The notes beneath the pieces were generated by a model. The model did no database searches. It worked only from the letters and a program-made list of their open reading frames with translations, and was not told the DNA's origin. 64,000 nucleotides of DNA from Salinisphaera sp. (GTDB lineage Bacteria > Pseudomonadota > Gammaproteobacteria > Nevskiales > Salinisphaeraceae), in contig NZ_PBYA01000042.1 of NCBI RefSeq assembly GCF_002729955.1, positions 1-64,000 of the forward strand, in the 5' to 3' direction. A program made the translations under genes and the position numbers. This document shows, piece by piece, positions 60,337 through 64,000 of the stretch; positions within the stretch are counted from its first letter, which is position 1; the number at the start of each line of letters is the position of its first letter.

Positions 60337-61011
60337 TCATCTCGCTTGGCTGCCGTAGGTCGTATGCAGATAGCGCACGATATCGGCAGATTCGTACATG
60401 CGCGTGTCGGTATTCGGGTCGATGAGATAGGGCCCCTGCAGGCGGCCGGTTTCTTCCTGCATGGCCTTGCGGTTACGCCCTTCGACCGGCGTATCGGCAA
60501 AAAATTTCTCGCGGACCCAGGGCGGGCCCATATCGGCGTTCACCGCCTTGCCCATATTGCGCAGCACATAGGCCAGCTCCAGTTCGCAGAGCGCTTCGCG
60601 CACGATGCGTGAAAACGGGCTGGACTCGAAGCTGTAAAGCTCAAGCGGCTGCGCGGGCGAGCTCGCGGTACCCCCGCGAGCGTTCGTGCCGGCAAAACCG
60701 CGCAGCGCGCTCGCCGCGCTGGAGCCGAGCTGGGCGCGCAGGCCTGGCGCCTTCGCCTCGCGCCGACGCCCGGTGGCATAGTGTTTGCGCAGATGGGCGA
60801 TGATGTCGGCGGACTCATAGAGCACGTCGCCGGTGTTGTCGTCGACCAGCAGCGGGAACTGGGCACGGCCGCCGATGCGCTCGGCCTCGGGGCGCCAGCG
60901 CGTGCCGCCGCGCGGGCAGGGGTGGATCATCACGTCCAGGTCCAGCTCGGTCAGCGCTTCGCGCACCAGCCGGCAGAACGGGCAACCTTCGTATTCGTAG
61001 AGTTTGAGCAT
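60337..61011 (-). CDS. Tandem glutaredoxin/GST-N-fold protein
   Basis: 224 residues from the ATG at 61011. Two copies of the thioredoxin-like GST N-terminal domain: the first (about 1-85) has LYEYEGCPFCRLVREAL with an intact CPFC, the second (about 125-210) has LYSFESSPFSRIVREAL, where both Cys are replaced by Ser. Each domain continues to a conserved YESADI turn (YESADIIAHLRKHY and YESADIVRYLHTTY). It probably binds glutathione; only the first copy can do thiol chemistry. The MITE-like element begins 34 bp upstream of its start. Confidence 0.78.
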   Translation of the reverse strand: MLKLYEYEGCPFCRLVREALTELDLDVMIHPCPRGGTRWRPEAERIGGRAQFPLLVDDNTGDVLYESADIIAHLRKHYATGRRREAKAPGLRAQLGSSAASALRGFAGTNARGGTASSPAQPLELYSFESSPFSRIVREALCELELAYVLRNMGKAVNADMGPPWVREKFFADTPVEGRNRKAMQEETGRLQGPYLIDPNTDTRMYESADIVRYLHTTYGSQAR

Positions 61012-61044
61012 TGTCTCCGGCTGACGCGATGTGCGTGCCGCCCT

Positions 61045-61313
61045 AGGGCGTGTCGTCATGAGATAAGGCGGCGCATCGGCGGCCAAGCCGCGGCAAGACA
61101 AGGCATCGCGAGCGTCGCGTGGTGATGCCACGTAAGCGAGCGATAACGCCGAATTGCCGCGGCTTGGCCGTCGACCCTCCGGGTTGTCCGCGCCGGACGC
61201 GCCATGCGGCGTTGCGGACCTTGACCGTGGGCCCGCCACGCTCGGCGGCCCGCGCCTTGCCTGACACGCCCGGCGCGGGCAATGCGACGTCATATCTCAT
61301 GATGACACGCCCT
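61045..61313. mobile_element. MITE-like element with 32-bp terminal inverted repeats
   Basis: Terminal arms at 61045-61076 and 61282-61313 begin AGGGCGTGTC and match at 28 of 32 positions. A second perfect 16-bp inverted repeat, GGCCAAGCCGCGGCAA (61081-61096) with its complement at 61154-61169, lies inside. No transposase gene fits. Flanking tetranucleotides CTAG (61043-61046, partly inside) and CTTG (61312-61315) could be a worn YTAR-type target duplication. Apparent reading frames across it are not genes. Confidence 0.7.
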
Positions 61314-61571
61314 TGTACCACGCCAACCGCGGGCCGTGCTCGCGAGCGTGGACGTGAGTGCATTGATCAACTGCATCCCGGCGCCTCTTCGTCTTGGAAA
61401 TCTCTGCATAACCTCTCGCCGCTCGCGACAGGTTGTACAGAGATTCCCTCCAAAACGCGTATTTTACGCGCGCTTGCATGCACGAAGCTGAACGCCGCGA
61501 CTTGTCGCCGCGCGCGCTGCTGGCCAGAATCCACGGCCCGCGCCACACTCTGCATGAATCGGGCCGATACG

Positions 61572-62600
61572 ATGGACAAGTACGACTTCGACTACGACCT
61601 GCCGGCTACGGCCATCGCCCAGCAGCCGCTGGCCGAGCGCAGCGCCTCGAAGCTGCTCAGCCTCGACCGGCATACGGGCGCACTCGTCGATGGCCGGATC
61701 AGGCAGCTGGTCGATCGCCTGGCGCCCGGCGATCTGATCGTATTCAACGATACCCGCGTGCTCGCCGCCCGCCTGTTCGGGCACAAGGCCAGCGGCGGCG
61801 CGGTGGAGGTGATGCTCGAGCGCATCCTCGACTCCAGCCGTATTTCGGCCAAGATCCGGGCCAACAAGCCGCCACGGGCGGGCACCGTGATCGAGATCGG
61901 TACCACAACGCTACAGGTCGAAGCTCGCGAAGGCGAGCTGTATACGCTCATTCACACGGCCGGCGACAGCATTGCCGACATGCTCGACACCCACGGCCAC
62001 GTGCCGCTGCCACCCTATATCCGGCGCGAGGATACGCCCGCCGATCGCAGCCGCTACCAGACGGTCTGGGCGCGGCACGACGGCGCCGTGGCCGCGCCCA
62101 CCGCGGGGCTGCATTTTGACGAGGCCCTGCTGGCCGCGCTCGAGCAACGCGGCGTGGAATTCGGCTATGCCACGCTGCATGTGGGTTCGGGTACCTACCA
62201 GCGTCTGCGCGAGGGCGACCTGGCCGAGCAGCGCCTGCACGCCGAACGCGTACACGTGCCGCCCGTGCTATGCGAACAGATCGCCGCGGCCAAGGCGCGT
62301 GGGGCGCGCGTGGTCGCGGTCGGCACCACCGTGGTGCGCAGCCTGGAAAGTGCGGCCCGCCAGCCGGGCAGCGAAGGGCGTATCGCCCCCTTCGAGGGCG
62401 AAACCGCGCTGTTTCTCAAACCCGGCGACGCCTTTCACGTGGTCGATGCGATGGTCACCAATTTTCATGAACCGCAGTCGAGCCTGCTGATGCTGGTCAG
62501 CGCCTTCGCCGGGCGCGAGAACGTATTCGCGGCCTACGACCATGCCAAGCGCTCGGGCTATCGGTTTCTCAGCTACGGCGATGCGATGTTCATCGGCTGA
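61572..62600 (+). CDS. queA: tRNA preQ1(34) S-adenosylmethionine ribosyltransferase-isomerase
   Basis: 342 residues from the ATG at 61572 (MDKYDFDYDLPATAIAQQP). Penultimate step of queuosine synthesis at tRNA position 34. Typical blocks: LPGDLIVFND-like APGDLIVFNDTRV, VAAPTAGLHF, HVGSGTYQR, and the C-terminal SLLMLVSAFAGRE...YGDAMFIG. The long upstream open frame is not coding. The usual neighbour tgt is absent. No clear ribosome site precedes the ATG. Confidence 0.95.
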   Translation: MDKYDFDYDLPATAIAQQPLAERSASKLLSLDRHTGALVDGRIRQLVDRLAPGDLIVFNDTRVLAARLFGHKASGGAVEVMLERILDSSRISAKIRANKPPRAGTVIEIGTTTLQVEAREGELYTLIHTAGDSIADMLDTHGHVPLPPYIRREDTPADRSRYQTVWARHDGAVAAPTAGLHFDEALLAALEQRGVEFGYATLHVGSGTYQRLREGDLAEQRLHAERVHVPPVLCEQIAAAKARGARVVAVGTTVVRSLESAARQPGSEGRIAPFEGETALFLKPGDAFHVVDAMVTNFHEPQSSLLMLVSAFAGRENVFAAYDHAKRSGYRFLSYGDAMFIG

Positions 62601-62617
62601 TCACCGCTGCAGCGCGT

Positions 62618-63412
62618 CTAAACCGCGCGCCCCAGTCCCACGCGTCGCACCCAGGCTTCGATCAGGCTATAGGCGCCAAAGGCGAGCACGCCGGCGCCCA
62701 GCGCACCGAGCATGAGCCGGCCGTAGCTTTGCTGCTGTACCCAGAGCATCACGCCTTCGATGCCCCGCGCCTCGGAGGCATCGAGCGTCAGCGCGGCGTT
62801 GATCACGAACACGCCGATGCCCACGAACAGCAGCCCGCGGGCGATCAGCCCGACCCGGCTGACGGGGTCAATCCAGCGCATGGCCGCGGCCGAGGCATCG
62901 AACCAGCGCCTGAAACCGGCGGTCCAGCCCTTGTGGATATGGGCGATGCCGGCCCCGGCGATGATCACGCCGCCGAGAATGACCAACGCGGGGCCGAACG
63001 GCCAATCCAGCGTGCGCGACACCGCGCTCTGTACCGGCTTGCTTGAGCTGTCGCTCAGGCGCATGGCGATCTCGACACAGCCGTAGGCCAGCGATGCATG
63101 CATGATCGCACTGACCAGCAGTCCGATACGCACCACCAGCCCCCCCGGCTTCCAACCGTGGCCATCCACGTCCAGCGAGGTCTGGACCAGCCGCCATAAG
63201 CTGTAGGCCGCCAGGCCCACGGCCAGCCCGATCAAGGCGATCTGGCCACCGGAATGGGTACTGATTTCGCGCATCGCGCCGCGTACATCGCGGGCCTGTT
63301 CGAACTCCAGCGCAGCGTTGATCGCCAGCAGACCGACGGTCACATAGACCAGTCCGCGTGCGGCATAGCCGATACGTGCAATCCAGCGCACGCCGGCACG
63401 GGTATAAGTCAT
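62618..63412 (-). CDS. DUF1206 membrane protein
   Basis: 264 residues with about six membrane helices in three related pairs, each starting with an RIGYAARGLVYVTVG-like or RVGLIARGLLFVGIG segment, the hallmark of DUF1206. Function unknown. It is convergent with queA (17 bp apart). Confidence 0.82.
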   Translation of the reverse strand: MTYTRAGVRWIARIGYAARGLVYVTVGLLAINAALEFEQARDVRGAMREISTHSGGQIALIGLAVGLAAYSLWRLVQTSLDVDGHGWKPGGLVVRIGLLVSAIMHASLAYGCVEIAMRLSDSSSKPVQSAVSRTLDWPFGPALVILGGVIIAGAGIAHIHKGWTAGFRRWFDASAAAMRWIDPVSRVGLIARGLLFVGIGVFVINAALTLDASEARGIEGVMLWVQQQSYGRLMLGALGAGVLAFGAYSLIEAWVRRVGLGRAV

Positions 63413-63511
63413 TGATTCGCCCTTTCGAGCCCCCTGGGCTCATGGATTCGCGTCACATGCCTGTAACACCGTCGGTATACTCGCCCCACGCTTAAACCCC
63501 GCGGTATTCCC

Positions 63512-64000
63512 ATGACGCCACTGCCATTCTGGCAATTGCTGCTCGGCTTTGTCTGCCTGCTCGTTGTCGGCCATATCGTGGCCTGGTGGCTCTGGCGCGC
63601 ACTGGAATTCTCGGGGCCACGCCTGGGCCGGGGCCTCACCGGCCTGGCCTATCGACGCAAGTTTCTGGCCAGTCTGCAACGCCGTGCGCCGAAAACGACG
63701 CGTCTGATCGGCGCGCGTCTGAGCGTCGATCGGTTTTCCGGCCTGCCCCTGACGCTGTTCGTCGGGCTCGCACTATATCTGATCGTGCTCGCCGCGGGCC
63801 TGCTCGAAGACCTGTTCGAAGGCGAGGAACTCGTTCAGTTCGACCAGCACGTCAACGAGGCACTGGCCGTACTGCGCGATCCGCACTTTCTCAAGCTCGT
63901 CAACGGCATCACGTCCCTGGCCAATCTGGAAACGCTGGTGGCGATCACGATCGTATCCATCGGCTTTCTGTGGGCGCATCGGCGCTTGAGCTACATCCCG
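63512..64000 (+). CDS. PAP2-like membrane phosphatase, 5' part (3' partial)
   Basis: Read directly to the window end: 163 residues from ATG 63512, starting MTPLPFWQLLLGFVCLLVVG. An N-terminal membrane helix, a basic stretch, a second helix (LPLTLFVGLALYLIVLAAGL), then FDQHVNEALAVLRDPHF and VNGITSLANLETLVAITIV, the pattern seen at the start of phosphatidic-acid phosphatase type 2 domains. The catalytic motifs lie beyond the window, so the assignment is tentative. Confidence 0.6.
   Translation, partial: MTPLPFWQLLLGFVCLLVVGHIVAWWLWRALEFSGPRLGRGLTGLAYRRKFLASLQRRAPKTTRLIGARLSVDRFSGLPLTLFVGLALYLIVLAAGLLEDLFEGEELVQFDQHVNEALAVLRDPHFLKLVNGITSLANLETLVAITIVSIGFLWAHRRLSYIP

Noticed and set aside
61119..61571. 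N-terminal extension of queA through the MITE-like element
   Set aside because: QueA begins MDKYDFDYDLP at 61572; upstream residues are translated repeat DNA.

Overview
The window is high-GC, gene-dense bacterial chromosome. The gene content (F1Fo-ATPase operon next to parAB and rsmG, glmU-glmS, periplasmic glucan genes opgGH, an OprI/Lpp-like lipoprotein, WS/DGAT, prpC) points to a gammaproteobacterium. A halotolerant, Salinisphaera-like organism is my best guess, but that is inference from gene content only. I see no rRNA, tRNA or CRISPR array.

Left part (1-24000). A copper module opens the window: the C-terminal part of a CopA-type multicopper oxidase and CopB, then a MerR-type regulator behind a textbook MerR promoter, overlapping a Cu(I) P1B-ATPase. 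A DUF2267 gene and an MFS transporter follow. Next is a c-di-GMP block: PAS-GAF-GGDEF, GGDEF-EAL and a stand-alone BLUF blue-light sensor close behind the GGDEF-EAL gene. Then come a gamma-glutamyltransferase-like enzyme, murI, a ferredoxin-reductase/fatty-acid desaturase pair, and an M20 amidohydrolase-DUF3311-sodium/solute symporter operon. The most striking gene is a 1568-residue trimeric autotransporter adhesin at 19258-23964. It has about 1145 residues of near-perfect heptad coiled coil in front of, not behind, the YadA-type head.

Middle (24000-26800). This is a small AT-richer islet. It holds an N-terminally broken HipB-like HTH, two secreted proteins of unknown function and a pesticin-like muramidase 12 bp behind one of them. 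The last pair looks like an effector with a periplasmic protector.

Core part (26800-45660, all minus strand). In transcription order: rsmG, parA, parB, atpI-B-E-F-H-A-G-D-C, an outer-membrane barrel protein, opgG-opgH, glmU, glmS. This is the classic origin-proximal neighbourhood, but opgGH and the barrel gene sit between atpC and glmU, and mnmG is not next to rsmG.

Right part (45700-64000). Metabolic and envelope genes: a lone acyl-CoA carboxyltransferase, glnS, WS/DGAT, MAPEG, prpC, acuI/yhdH, dodecin, pdxH, an L,D-transpeptidase facing an OprI-like lipoprotein with a C-terminal lysine, an enoyl-CoA hydratase-family hydrolase, mscL, a glycine-zipper lipoprotein, a tandem GST-N/glutaredoxin-fold protein, queA, DUF1206 and the start of a PAP2-like membrane protein. 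Non-coding structures include two copies of a long inverted repeat in convergent intergenic gaps (one nested in a second inverted repeat), a 269-bp MITE-like element upstream of queA, and several strong hairpins and terminators.
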